A stretch of 64,000 nucleotides of DNA from Flavobacterium pectinovorum. GTDB lineage: Bacteria; Bacteroidota; Bacteroidia; Flavobacteriales; Flavobacteriaceae. The stretch spans positions 806,001 to 870,000 of the forward strand of contig NZ_FRBX01000001.1 of assembly GCF_900142715.1 (NCBI RefSeq), read 5' to 3'. A program made the position numbers and the translations under genes. Of the stretch, positions 38,859-47,721 are shown in pieces. Every line of letters begins with the position of its first letter. Positions within the stretch are counted from its first letter, which is position 1. Under the pieces are notes generated by a model that saw nothing but the letters and a program-made list of their open reading frames with translations, ran no database searches and was not told the DNA's origin.

Positions 38859-40511
38859 ATGATAACTTCGCTGTCGATTAAAAACTACGCCCTGATTGAA
38901 AAATTGTCTATTGATTTTTCAAAAGGTTTTTCTATAATTACAGGTGAAACAGGAGCTGGTAAATCTATTATATTAGGAGCTTTAGGATTGGTTTTAGGAA
39001 AAAGAGCCGATTTGACTTCCTTAAAAAATAAAGAAGAAAAATGTATAATTGAAGCTCATTTTGAAATTTCAAAATATAACTTAAAAGAATTTTTTGAAGC
39101 AAATGATCTTGATTATGAAGACGACACTATAATCAGACGAGAAATTTTGCCTTCGGGAAAATCACGTGCTTTTATAAACGACAGTCCTGTAAATCTTCAG
39201 GAATTGCAAGATTTAAGTTTGTTTTTGATTGATATACATTCGCAGCAGCAAACTCAGGAATTATCAGATGAAAGTGTTCAGTTTAAAATAATTGATGCCA
39301 TTGCTAATAATTTTGATACAATTTCAGCTTATCAAAAATTATTAAAAACATATAAATCAGATAAATCTAAATTAAATGCTTTATTAAAAAAGCAAAGTGA
39401 TTCTGGCAAAGAACAGGAATACAATACTTTTTTATTGAATGAATTGGTTGCCGCCAAATTAAAATCAGGTGAACAAGAAGAATTAGAAGCCGATTTTGAG
39501 AAGCTGAATAATGTTGAAATTATTAAAGAATCAATCGACAAATCATTAGTAATTGCAAATGAAGAGCAATTTGGTGTTTTTCATAATCTGAATGAAATCA
39601 AGGCTTCATTGCAGAAAATTACTCCATTTTCGGTAGAGTATCAAAATTTATTTGAAAGAATTACAAGTATAACTATCGAATTTGATGATGTTTCAAGAGA
39701 ATTACAAAATGCTTCTGAGAAATTATTAAATGATCCTGAAAAATTAGAATTAACCAATCAAAAATTGCAATTAATTTATAATTTGCAGAAAAAACATCAG
39801 GCAAATACTGTTGATGAATTATTGGAAATTCAGGCAAATCTTGAAAATGCAGTTATTGAACTGGGTAATATAGAAGAAGAAATTGAAATTCTTTCAAAAT
39901 CAATTGAGCAAAAAGCGCAGGAATTAGACGTTTTTTCAGAAACAATTCGTCAAAACAGACTAAATTCTATTCCGGTATTATCAAGCCAGTTAATTACGAT
40001 TTTAGAAACGCTGGGAATGCCAAATGTTCGATTTAAAATAGAACTTTTACCATCTGAAACATATTTTCAAAATGGAAAAGACGAATTGCAATTTTTATTT
40101 TCTGCCAATAAAGGAACTGATTTTGGTTTACTGAAAAAAGTAGCCTCAGGCGGAGAAATGTCTCGTATTATGCTGGCTGTAAAAGCAATTTTGGCACAGT
40201 ATTCAAAATTGCCAACTTTAATTTTTGATGAAATTGATACTGGAGTTTCTGGAGAAATTGCCATTCGAATGGGCGAAATCATGAAAGAAATGAGTGCAAA
40301 GATGCAGATATTTGCCATTACGCATTTACCGCAAATTGCAGCAAAAGGTGATTCTCATTTTAAAGTGTTCAAATCTACTGTTGCAGATGCTACACAATCA
40401 GAATTAAAACTTTTATTGCCGGATGAGCGTATTACAGAAATTGCACAAATGCTGTCGGGAGCCAATATTTCTGATTCGGCATTAAATCATGCAAAAGAAT
40501 TATTAAATTAA
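38859..40511 (+). CDS. recN: DNA repair ATPase RecN
   Basis: A 550-residue SMC-like ATPase for double-strand break repair. Walker A is GETGAGKSII near residue 29. Long coiled coils run from about 150 to 380. The ABC signature ASGGEMSRIMLAVK and Walker B TLIFDEIDTGVSG are intact, followed by AITHLPQIAAKGD. Gene spacing (54 bp from porD-like, 16 bp to the TPR gene) suggests a shared transcript. Confidence 0.97.
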   Translation: MITSLSIKNYALIEKLSIDFSKGFSIITGETGAGKSIILGALGLVLGKRADLTSLKNKEEKCIIEAHFEISKYNLKEFFEANDLDYEDDTIIRREILPSGKSRAFINDSPVNLQELQDLSLFLIDIHSQQQTQELSDESVQFKIIDAIANNFDTISAYQKLLKTYKSDKSKLNALLKKQSDSGKEQEYNTFLLNELVAAKLKSGEQEELEADFEKLNNVEIIKESIDKSLVIANEEQFGVFHNLNEIKASLQKITPFSVEYQNLFERITSITIEFDDVSRELQNASEKLLNDPEKLELTNQKLQLIYNLQKKHQANTVDELLEIQANLENAVIELGNIEEEIEILSKSIEQKAQELDVFSETIRQNRLNSIPVLSSQLITILETLGMPNVRFKIELLPSETYFQNGKDELQFLFSANKGTDFGLLKKVASGGEMSRIMLAVKAILAQYSKLPTLIFDEIDTGVSGEIAIRMGEIMKEMSAKMQIFAITHLPQIAAKGDSHFKVFKSTVADATQSELKLLLPDERITEIAQMLSGANISDSALNHAKELLN

Positions 40512-40527
40512 GATATAAGGTATAGGT

Positions 40528-41049
40528 ATGGAAAGTTTAAGCTTTTACGAAAATCAATTTATTAAGGCAGATTCATTAATATCTGAAGGAAATATTGCCG
40601 ACGGAAAAGAGATGCTGGAAGAAATATTATCTCAATATCCTGATTTTGGAAAAGCCCACAATCATTTAGGATGGATTTATTATAATAAGTTAAGTAATTA
40701 TGATAAAGGGATTTATCATTATAAACTGGCGATGAAATTTGAGCCAAAATATCCTGCCCCTTATTTAAACTACACTTATTTGTTAATAGATATTGGCCGA
40801 TATGCAGAAGCAAAAGAGCATATTGATTTTACATTTAATAATCTTGAAAATGTAGATTATTCTTCATTTAACAGTGAATTAGGAAGGATGGCAGAGTACG
40901 AAAGCGATTATATTGCGGCATATAATTTCTATAAATTAGCGAAGAAAAATGCTTTAAATCCAAATTTTATAGACAATATGAATGCCAACATGAAAAGGGT
41001 TAAGGATAAAATGTCTATTTTTGAAAAATTAAAACTGAAATTGAATTAA
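40528..41049 (+). CDS. TPR protein
   Basis: A 173-residue helical protein with about three tetratricopeptide units: AHNHLGWIYYNKLSNYDKGIYHY, APYLNYTYLLIDIGRYAEAKEHI, and YESDYIAAYNFYKLAKK. No signal peptide or membrane segment, so it is cytosolic. It lies 16 bp after recN and 18 bp before fabV. TPR folds mediate protein contacts; the partner is not evident. Confidence 0.85.
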   Translation: MESLSFYENQFIKADSLISEGNIADGKEMLEEILSQYPDFGKAHNHLGWIYYNKLSNYDKGIYHYKLAMKFEPKYPAPYLNYTYLLIDIGRYAEAKEHIDFTFNNLENVDYSSFNSELGRMAEYESDYIAAYNFYKLAKKNALNPNFIDNMNANMKRVKDKMSIFEKLKLKLN

Positions 41050-41067
41050 TACAATAAATAATACAAG

Positions 41068-42258
41068 ATGATTATAGAACCTAGAATGCGAGGATTTATT
41101 TGTTTGACTGCACACCCAAAAGGAAGCGAGCAAAATGTAAAAAATCAAATAGAATATATAAAATCAAAAGGTCCAATTAACGGAGCAAAAAAAGTACTGG
41201 TTATCGGTGCTTCAACAGGTTTCGGATTGGCTTCAAGAATCACAAGTGCTTTCGGGTCTGATGCAGCTACAATTGGAGTGTTTTTTGAAAAACCGCCAGT
41301 TGAAGGTAAAACGGCTTCTCCGGGTTGGTATAATTCAGCAGCTTTTGAAACTGAAGCTCACAAAGCAGGTTTATATGCAAAAAGTATCAATGGAGATGCT
41401 TTTTCAAATGAAATCAAAAGAGAAACTTTAGATTTAATAAAAGCAGATTTAGGACAAGTTGATCTTGTAATTTATAGTTTGGCTTCGCCAGTTCGTGTGC
41501 ATCCAACTACAGGAGTGACGCATCGTTCTGTTCTAAAACCAATCGGACAAACATTTACAAATAAAACAGTTGATTTTCACACAGGAAACGTTACAGAGGT
41601 TTCAATAGCTCCTGCAAATGAGGAAGATATTGAAAATACTGTAGCAGTAATGGGAGGTGAAGACTGGGCTATGTGGATTGATGCTTTAAAGGCTGAAAAT
41701 TTACTGGCTGAAGGAGCTACAACAGTTGCTTATTCTTACATTGGGCCATCATTGACAGAAGCTGTATACAGAAAAGGTACAATTGGTCGTGCAAAAGACC
41801 ATTTAGAAGCTACTGCATTCTCTATTACAGATAGTTTGGCATCAATAGGAGGTAAGGCTTATGTTTCTGTAAATAAAGCATTAGTTACCCAGGCAAGTTC
41901 TGCAATTCCGGTTATTCCATTGTATATTTCTCTTTTGTATAAAATTATGAAAGAAGAAGGAATACATGAAGGTTGCATCGAGCAAATCCAGCGTTTGTTT
42001 AAAGACAGATTATACTCAGGATCAGAAGTTCCTGTAGATGAAAAAGGAAGAATCAGAATCGATGATTGGGAAATGCGTGATGATGTTCAGGCAAAAGTAG
42101 CTAAACTTTGGTTAGAAGCAACGACTGAAACTTTACCTGCAATTGGTGATTTGGCAGGATATAGAAATGATTTCTTAAATCTATTTGGTTTTGAATTTGC
42201 AGGAGTTGATTATAAAGCCGAAGCAAATGAAGTTGTAAATATTGAAAGCATAAAATAA
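41068..42258 (+). CDS. fabV: Enoyl-ACP/trans-2-enoyl-CoA reductase FabV
   Basis: A 396-residue NADH-dependent reductase for the last step of fatty-acid elongation, typical length for the family. Motifs: MRGFICLTAHPKG at the N-terminus, the cofactor site VLVIGASTGFGLASRI, DLVIYSLASPVR, and the active site YSYIGPSLTEAVYRKGTIGRAKDHLE containing the Y-x8-K catalytic pair. FabV enzymes are little affected by triclosan, so this may confer natural tolerance. A terminator follows. Confidence 0.97.
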   Translation: MIIEPRMRGFICLTAHPKGSEQNVKNQIEYIKSKGPINGAKKVLVIGASTGFGLASRITSAFGSDAATIGVFFEKPPVEGKTASPGWYNSAAFETEAHKAGLYAKSINGDAFSNEIKRETLDLIKADLGQVDLVIYSLASPVRVHPTTGVTHRSVLKPIGQTFTNKTVDFHTGNVTEVSIAPANEEDIENTVAVMGGEDWAMWIDALKAENLLAEGATTVAYSYIGPSLTEAVYRKGTIGRAKDHLEATAFSITDSLASIGGKAYVSVNKALVTQASSAIPVIPLYISLLYKIMKEEGIHEGCIEQIQRLFKDRLYSGSEVPVDEKGRIRIDDWEMRDDVQAKVAKLWLEATTETLPAIGDLAGYRNDFLNLFGFEFAGVDYKAEANEVVNIESIK

Positions 42259-42282
42259 GTACAAATTAGTACTACATATAAG

Positions 42283-42313
42283 AAACCATTCGTTGCGGCG
42301 AATGGTTTTTTTG
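42283..42313 (+). terminator. Terminator after fabV
   Basis: 10-bp stem AAACCATTCG (42283-42292) and CGAATGGTTT (42299-42308), loop TTGCGG, then a T run. Confidence 0.9.
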
Positions 42314-42384
42314 TTAATATAACATATCTTTGCTGAAATTTTGAAATTTAAAACAATCGCCACTTTAATAACGCATATTCCATT

Positions 42385-43383
42385 ATGATTTTTTCTTTAA
42401 TTATACCCGTGTATAATCGTCCGGATGAAGTTGATGAACTTTTAGAAAGCCTAACCAAATCTGATTATAGTGAAGCTTTTGAAATTGTTCTGATAGAAGA
42501 TGGTTCTTCCATTCCCTGCAAAGATGTTGTGATGACATATCAGGGAAAGCTAAATATTTCTTATTATTTTAAAGAGAATTCAGGGCCGGGAGATTCAAGA
42601 AATTTTGGTATGCAAAAAGCCAGAGGTGATTATTTTATCATTTTTGACTCAGATTGTATTATTCCACCAAATTACTTAACCGAAGTTCATAAAGAGTTAG
42701 ATAAAAATTATGTAGATTGTTTCGGTGGACCAGACAGGGCATTAGCCAGTTTCTCAGATATTCAGAAAGCCATTAACTTTGCAATGACTTCGTTTCTTAC
42801 AACAGGTGGAATTCGTGGAGGATCTGAAAAAATCAATAAATTTCAGCCTCGCAGCTTTAATATGGGGATTTCTAAGAAAGCATTTGAGGCTTCAAAAGGT
42901 TTTGGAAACATTCATCCTGGCGAAGATCCCGACTTATCTATTCGTTTATGGAACCTTGGCTTTCAAACCAGACTGTTTCCTGAGGCTTTTGTGTACCATA
43001 AACGCAGAATTGACTGGGAAAAATTTGCTGTTCAGGTAAACAAATTTGGCAAGGCAAGACCAATATTAAATAGTTGGTATCCAGAACATAATAAGCTTAC
43101 CTTCTTCTTTCCGACCGTGTTTATATTAGGTTTATTATTAGCTTTTTTACTGTTAATTTTTAATATTGATATTTTATTACAATTATATTTCGTATATTTC
43201 GTTATAATATTTCTTACAGCAAGTATTCAGAATAAAAGTATCAAAATTGGATATTTATCTGTTATTGCTGTCTGGAAACAATTTTACGGATACGGAACAG
43301 GCTTTTTAGAATCTTTTATTAAAATTATCCTTTTAAAGAAAAAACCACAAGAAGCTTTTCCTCGTATGTTTTTTAAAGTATAG
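42385..43383 (+). CDS. Family 2 glycosyltransferase, membrane-anchored
   Basis: A 332-residue GT-A enzyme. The N-terminal domain has IIPVYNRPDEVDELLESL, IEDGSS, GPGDSRNFGM and the metal-binding DSD (IIFDSDCIIP); GEDPDLSIRLW is the acceptor/base region. After about residue 235 come two hydrophobic helices (FFFPTVFILGLLLAFLLLIF, LYFVYFVIIFL) that anchor it to the inner membrane. It probably transfers a sugar to a surface glycan or lipid. coaE follows 1 bp later. Confidence 0.92.
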   Translation: MIFSLIIPVYNRPDEVDELLESLTKSDYSEAFEIVLIEDGSSIPCKDVVMTYQGKLNISYYFKENSGPGDSRNFGMQKARGDYFIIFDSDCIIPPNYLTEVHKELDKNYVDCFGGPDRALASFSDIQKAINFAMTSFLTTGGIRGGSEKINKFQPRSFNMGISKKAFEASKGFGNIHPGEDPDLSIRLWNLGFQTRLFPEAFVYHKRRIDWEKFAVQVNKFGKARPILNSWYPEHNKLTFFFPTVFILGLLLAFLLLIFNIDILLQLYFVYFVIIFLTASIQNKSIKIGYLSVIAVWKQFYGYGTGFLESFIKIILLKKKPQEAFPRMFFKV

Positions 43384-43384
43384 T

Positions 43385-43981
43385 ATGACAAAAGTTATTG
43401 GTTTGACAGGAGGAATTGGTAGTGGTAAAACAACCATTGCAAATTACTTTAATGAAATGGGAGTTCCAGTTTATATCGCAGATGATGGTGCAAGAAATGT
43501 AATGAAATCTGAAGATATTATTGATCAGATAAAAAGATCATTTGGTGAAACCTTATTTGAAAATAACATTTTGAACCGTGCTAAACTTGCTGAAATTGTA
43601 TTCAATGATAAAGATAAGCTGGCTGAATTAAACGCAATAGTACATCCTGCTGTAAAAAAAGATTTTGAGGTATGGTTATTGCAACATAAAAGTTACCAAT
43701 ATGTAATTTATGAAGCTGCTATATTATTTGAAAGCGGGCGTTATAAAGAATGTGATTTAATTATAACAGTTACTGCGCCCGAAGAAATTAGAATTGAAAG
43801 GGTCTTAAAACGCGACAATACCACAAGAGAACAAGTTTTAAGCCGAATGAAAATGCAATGGAATGATGAAAATCGAATTTCCAGAAGCAATTTTGTTATT
43901 AATAACGATAATCTTAAAAATGCTAAAGAAGAAGTTGTTAAAATTCTTAAAATTTTAGATATTAAACAAAATCAGTCTTAA
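43385..43981 (+). CDS. coaE: Dephospho-CoA kinase
   Basis: A 198-residue P-loop kinase that adds the 3'-phosphate to dephospho-CoA, the final step of CoA synthesis. Walker A is GLTGGIGSGKTTIANYF at the N-terminus; other family blocks are VYIADDGAR, AIVHPAVKKDFE, YVIYEAAILFESG and VTAPEEIRIERVLKRD. It starts 1 bp after the glycosyltransferase stop. Confidence 0.97.
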   Translation: MTKVIGLTGGIGSGKTTIANYFNEMGVPVYIADDGARNVMKSEDIIDQIKRSFGETLFENNILNRAKLAEIVFNDKDKLAELNAIVHPAVKKDFEVWLLQHKSYQYVIYEAAILFESGRYKECDLIITVTAPEEIRIERVLKRDNTTREQVLSRMKMQWNDENRISRSNFVINNDNLKNAKEEVVKILKILDIKQNQS

Positions 43982-44040
43982 ATGTTAATATTTGGTTAAT
44001 GTATTATTTAGTATATTGTTAAAATATTAATTTTGTTTCG

Positions 44041-45627
44041 ATGAATAAATTATTTTTTAGAATACTTGTTTTATTGATGAGTTTGTCCTTAATAGGGATA
44101 ATTCTGGTTCAGGTATTTTGGTTCAACTCTTCGTTTAAAAATAACGACGAACAATTTAAATACCACGTTACCCAAGTGATTGGGAGTGTTGCTGATAAAC
44201 TTGAACAGCAGGAAGAGTATAGTTTTTACGACAAATACAATCGCATAAAAGACAGTACAGGTAAAATCCCAAAGAAAGAAGATTTACTGGAAGTTCTTTA
44301 CGTTCAAAGAAACACAAAAACAAATAAAACAATTGTTTATTCGAATACACTTACGTCTGAAGATTACGACATAAGCGGATCGCTTTTTAATAAAAAGTTT
44401 AGCAGCGAAAGATTTAAAAATTTTAGCTCTAAAAGAGTAACTGAAATTTATAATAACAATAACAATATCGATAATAATGCTTTAGGACAAAGTATTATTC
44501 CGGATTTAAAGATTGAAAAATCAGGAAGTCTGGATATTTTAAATAAAGTTCAGCAACAGATTCAATATAAAGATATTGCTTCTCTAACTCCAATCGAAGG
44601 AAGAATTACAAAAGATAAGCTGCAAAAGCTATTAAAAAAGGAACTGGAAGAATACGGTGTAAAAACCAAATTTGAATTTGGCGTTCTTAATAGTGGTTTA
44701 GCAACAAAAATAAAATCTGATGGTTTTCATTATGATAAAGATGCGAGCTATCATATACCAATATATACAGATAATGAAGGAAATAGTAAATATGAACTAT
44801 TTATAACTTTTCCTCACAAAAAGAAATTTTTATTATCAGAATTATTAAGTATCACAATATTGTCAATCGTTTTTACGCTGATAATAATTGTAGCTTATAC
44901 GAGTGCATTGAATCAATTGTTACGTCAAAAACATATTTCTGAAATCAAAACCGATTTTATAAATAATATGACGCATGAGTTTAAAACTCCAATTGCAACA
45001 ATAAACTTGGCGCTTGATGCGATAAGAAACCCCAAAATTATTGAAGATAAAGAAAAAGTTTTTCGCTATCTTCAAATGATCAGAGACGAAAATAAAAGAA
45101 TGCATGCTCAGGTTGAAAATGTTCTCCGAATTTCTAAATTAGAAAAAAGAGAACTTGATATCACCAAAGAGCCAACTGCTATTCATGATATAATTGATGA
45201 TGCAATTGAACACGTGAATCTAATATTAGAAGATCGACACGGAACAGTTGTAAAACATCTAAATGCCGCGAGAACAACATGTTTAGTAAATGAAGTTCAT
45301 TTTACAAACGTCTTGGTAAATATTTTAGAAAATGCAATAAAATATTCTCCGGATATTCCGGAAATTGAAATTTTTACGGAAAATGTTAAAGACATGATTC
45401 TGATAAAAGTTAAAGATAATGGACTTGGTATGAGTAAAATAGCTCAAAAAAGAGTTTTTGAGAAGTTTTACAGAGAGCATACCGGAGATTTACATAATGT
45501 AAAAGGACACGGTTTAGGTCTGGCTTATGTAAAAAGAATAGTTGAGGATCACAATGGTCAAGTATATGTTGAAAGCGAAAAAGGAAAAGGTAGCACCTTT
45601 ATAATAAAAATACCATTAATAAATTAA
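44041..45627 (+). CDS. Two-component sensor histidine kinase (RprX-like)
   Basis: A 528-residue membrane kinase: first helix about residues 5-27, a periplasmic sensor region of about 240 residues rich in Asn and Lys, second helix about 267-288. The HisKA dimerisation domain has the phospho-acceptor H312 in NNMTHEFKTPIATI. The ATPase domain has N, G1 and G2 boxes (NILENAIKYS, KDNGLGMSK, GHGLGLAYVKRI). Its regulator follows 3 bp downstream. The pair resembles RprX/RprY of Bacteroides. The signal is unknown. Confidence 0.94.
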   Translation: MNKLFFRILVLLMSLSLIGIILVQVFWFNSSFKNNDEQFKYHVTQVIGSVADKLEQQEEYSFYDKYNRIKDSTGKIPKKEDLLEVLYVQRNTKTNKTIVYSNTLTSEDYDISGSLFNKKFSSERFKNFSSKRVTEIYNNNNNIDNNALGQSIIPDLKIEKSGSLDILNKVQQQIQYKDIASLTPIEGRITKDKLQKLLKKELEEYGVKTKFEFGVLNSGLATKIKSDGFHYDKDASYHIPIYTDNEGNSKYELFITFPHKKKFLLSELLSITILSIVFTLIIIVAYTSALNQLLRQKHISEIKTDFINNMTHEFKTPIATINLALDAIRNPKIIEDKEKVFRYLQMIRDENKRMHAQVENVLRISKLEKRELDITKEPTAIHDIIDDAIEHVNLILEDRHGTVVKHLNAARTTCLVNEVHFTNVLVNILENAIKYSPDIPEIEIFTENVKDMILIKVKDNGLGMSKIAQKRVFEKFYREHTGDLHNVKGHGLGLAYVKRIVEDHNGQVYVESEKGKGSTFIIKIPLIN

Positions 45628-45630
45628 AAT

Positions 45631-46347
45631 ATGGAAAATAATAACAAAAGAATACTTTTAGTAGAAGATGACCTTAATTTTGGGGCAGTTCTTAAAGATT
45701 ATCTAATGTTAAATGACTTTGAAGTTACTTTAGCTAAAAACGGTATGGAAGGTTTCGAGAAATTCAAGAAGGATGTATATGATTTATGTATTCTTGACGT
45801 AATGATGCCTTATAAAGATGGTTATACTTTAGCCAAAGAGATTAGAGAGAAAAATAGCGAAGTGCCAATTATATTTTTAACTGCAAAATCTATGAAAGAA
45901 GATGTGTTAAAAGGATATAAAGCAGGAGCTGATGATTATTTAAATAAACCTTTTGATTCAGAAGTTTTATTAATGAAAATCAAAGCTATCATTCAAAGAA
46001 AATCGGCTGATACAAAAGCAGAACAAGTTCAGTTTGAGTTTAATATTGGTAAATTCCATTTAAATTCTAAACTTAGATTTTTAACTTTCGAAAACGAAGA
46101 GCCAATAAAACTATCTCCAAAAGAAAACGAATTACTTAAAATGTTAATTCTTCATGAAAATGATTTAATGCCAAGAGAATTAGCATTAACGAAAATCTGG
46201 AGAGATGACAACTATTTTACTTCAAGAAGTATGGACGTGTACATCGCTAAATTGAGAAAATACCTAAAATCTGATGAAGATGTTGAAATTCTTAACATTC
46301 ACGGAGAAGGTTTCAGATTAGTTGTTAAAAGCAAAGTATCTGAATAA
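45631..46347 (+). CDS. OmpR-family response regulator (RprY-like)
   Basis: A 238-residue regulator: receiver domain with acidic pair D13-D14 in VEDDLNFG, phospho-acceptor D56 in ILDVMMP, the switch T in FLTAKS and K in LNKPF, then a winged-helix DNA-binding domain (about 140-235) with LSPKENELLKMLI, TKIWRDDNYFTSRSMDVYIAKLRKYL and NIHGEGFRL. Downstream of its kinase by 3 bp, so one operon. A terminator follows. Confidence 0.95.
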   Translation: MENNNKRILLVEDDLNFGAVLKDYLMLNDFEVTLAKNGMEGFEKFKKDVYDLCILDVMMPYKDGYTLAKEIREKNSEVPIIFLTAKSMKEDVLKGYKAGADDYLNKPFDSEVLLMKIKAIIQRKSADTKAEQVQFEFNIGKFHLNSKLRFLTFENEEPIKLSPKENELLKMLILHENDLMPRELALTKIWRDDNYFTSRSMDVYIAKLRKYLKSDEDVEILNIHGEGFRLVVKSKVSE

Positions 46348-46383
46348 GTTATAGAATAACAAACTAGTTCATCCAAAAAAAAG

Positions 46384-46412
46384 AAAGCTCTGAGAAATCA
46401 GGGCTTTTTTTA
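46384..46412 (+). terminator. Terminator after the two-component operon
   Basis: AAAGCTCTGA/TCAGGGCTTT stem with one G-T pair, GAAA loop, T run, about 36 bp after the response-regulator stop. Confidence 0.85.
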
Positions 46413-46710
46413 TGTTCAAATTTTAGTTTACTGCTTAAAGATTTCACGTCAATAATACTTTTTGAGCATCGTTTGTCCTAGAATTGAAGTGATAAACGTT
46501 GCGAAAATTGGAATTTGGAATTTATTTTTGAAATTTAATATTAAGGTATAGTAGTTTGTTTTCCAGATACATAATTCTGTTTTTACATTTTTTAAAATTA
46601 CCTTAATTATTTTAAAGAGATTTTTCTTAAAATAAATTTGGAAAAACAAAAAACAATTCTGAATATTTGCAAACGAAAAAATAATAATAACCCTTTAAAA
46701 ACGAAGAAAA
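46413..46710. other. AT-rich intergenic stretch upstream of a small ORF
   Basis: About 300 bp with no credible gene in either strand. Its one recognisable element is TAAATTTG at 46633-46640, a full match to the Bacteroidota -7 box. TTT instead of TTG stands at the -33 distance, 71 bp before the small ORF at 46711. Confidence 0.5.
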
Positions 46711-46794
46711 ATGTTTGTACTTACATCAGCATCTCAAAGCTTCACACCAAACGAATTTGGTGCAGCGCTTCTTCGTGGCTTATTTCAATCTTAG
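46711..46794 (+). CDS. 27-residue small protein or leader peptide
   Basis: An ATG-to-TAG frame of 27 codons (MFVLTSASQSFTPNEFGAAL, then LRGLFQS). It is about 40 percent GC, against a much more AT-rich upstream flank, a sign of coding constraint. A -7-like TAAATTTG lies 71 bp upstream and a perfect 13-bp terminator stem 20 bp downstream, so it has the layout of an independent small gene. It precedes the rtcB-prfH operon and could be its leader peptide, with the terminator as attenuator. No family recognised. Confidence 0.5.
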   Translation: MFVLTSASQSFTPNEFGAALLRGLFQS

Positions 46795-46814
46795 AAAGTA
46801 ATTTTTAGATATAT

Positions 46815-46850
46815 AAAAAAGCCCGAAGACATTTAGTTTCGGGCTTTTTT
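46815..46850 (+). terminator. Strong terminator between the small ORF and the rtcB operon
   Basis: Perfect 13-bp stem AAAAAAGCCCGAA (46815-46827) and TTCGGGCTTTTTT (46838-46850), ten-base loop. It stops transcription of the 27-codon ORF, or acts as an attenuator for the operon starting at 46960. Confidence 0.9.
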
Positions 46851-46959
46851 TATTCTAGACACTTCAAATTTTCCCGAATAATCGATTTTTATTATTTATC
46901 CGTATGGATAAAATGCCGTAGCCAGTTTGGTTACTAATTTAATACGTTATAATTTTTTT

Positions 46960-47721
46960 ATGGAAAATTATACAGTAGAGGAGTATGCTTTATCCTCTCG
47001 CTTTAAAACTAAAAGGAGAAAGAAAAGAGCAGTAAAAGAAGATTTTGAAAAACAATTAATTCAGTTAAGAAAGCTTGAAGATCAACTCTGGAAAAAACGT
47101 AGAGATTTACCATTAGTTCTATTAAAAAGTCCCTATCAAAAAGGTTGGCAACGCAATTTTGTATTAAGAGATGATATTAAAAGATCAAATGAATCTTCTT
47201 TTTACCAAATTTTACTGGAGAAGATAAATACGGTTCAGTATTCTTCTGAAAAATCTTTTAAGAAAAAGAAAAAGAGGAAAAGAAAACATGTATATGTTGA
47301 AAAACTTCAAACAGTAAAAGAGTTTTCTGAATCAGAATGGAGAAGTCCAAAATTAGCATTGACAGAAAAAGAGAAAATGCATTTTTATAAGAGGGAACGA
47401 TGGTGTCCTAATTGTAAACGTTATAAAATTCATTATGTATTTAATGAACCATGGCGTTATGTATTTAGCGTTAGGCCCAACATGATAACGCATACTAAAA
47501 TGGTTGATGAACTCTTGGAAAGTGAAATTCGAATTTTAGACAATTATATTGTAAATCATAATTTACGACACAAAATAAACAAATTAGTTCTGGGGAAAGC
47601 TCGTTTTTCGGGGTATTATCAATATGAAAACCCGAAAGAGAAAAACCCAATTAAAAATAAAAGCCTGCATGTATTGTATCAACAATATGCAGATGAAAAT
47701 GATATAAATCATGGGAAATAA
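46960..47721 (+). CDS. Basic CxxC protein, first gene of the rtcB-prfH operon
   Basis: A 253-residue soluble, highly basic protein of unknown family. Residues 14-23 and 101-110 are runs of Lys/Arg (KTKRRKKR; KKKKKRKRKH), suggesting nucleic-acid binding. C149-C152 in RWCPNCKRYK is a single CxxC that could be half of a zinc site or redox-active, followed by aromatic FNEPWRYVFSVRP. I start it at ATG 46960; the frame opens at 46927, but the extra residues look non-coding. It overlaps rtcB by 11 bp, implying translational coupling, so a role in RNA or ribosome repair is an inference from context. Confidence 0.8.
   Translation: MENYTVEEYALSSRFKTKRRKKRAVKEDFEKQLIQLRKLEDQLWKKRRDLPLVLLKSPYQKGWQRNFVLRDDIKRSNESSFYQILLEKINTVQYSSEKSFKKKKKRKRKHVYVEKLQTVKEFSESEWRSPKLALTEKEKMHFYKRERWCPNCKRYKIHYVFNEPWRYVFSVRPNMITHTKMVDELLESEIRILDNYIVNHNLRHKINKLVLGKARFSGYYQYENPKEKNPIKNKSLHVLYQQYADENDINHGK

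Noticed and set aside
44028..44035. TAATTTTG as a promoter of the histidine kinase
   Set aside because: It is a correct -7 box but lies 5 bp before the ATG and has no TTG at the -33 distance.
46449..46649. 66-codon minus-strand frame upstream of the 27-codon ORF
   Set aside because: Composition is Lys/Ile/Phe-rich noise of AT-rich DNA, and it covers the -7-like element on the other strand.
46927..46959. Upstream extension of the basic CxxC gene and a sigma70-like TTG-N18-TATAAT in front of ATG 46960
   Set aside because: The extra residues (VTNLIRYNFF) look translated from leader DNA, and the TATAAT lies only 7 bp from the ATG and lacks TTTG, so it is neither a good Bacteroidota promoter nor spaced to serve this start.
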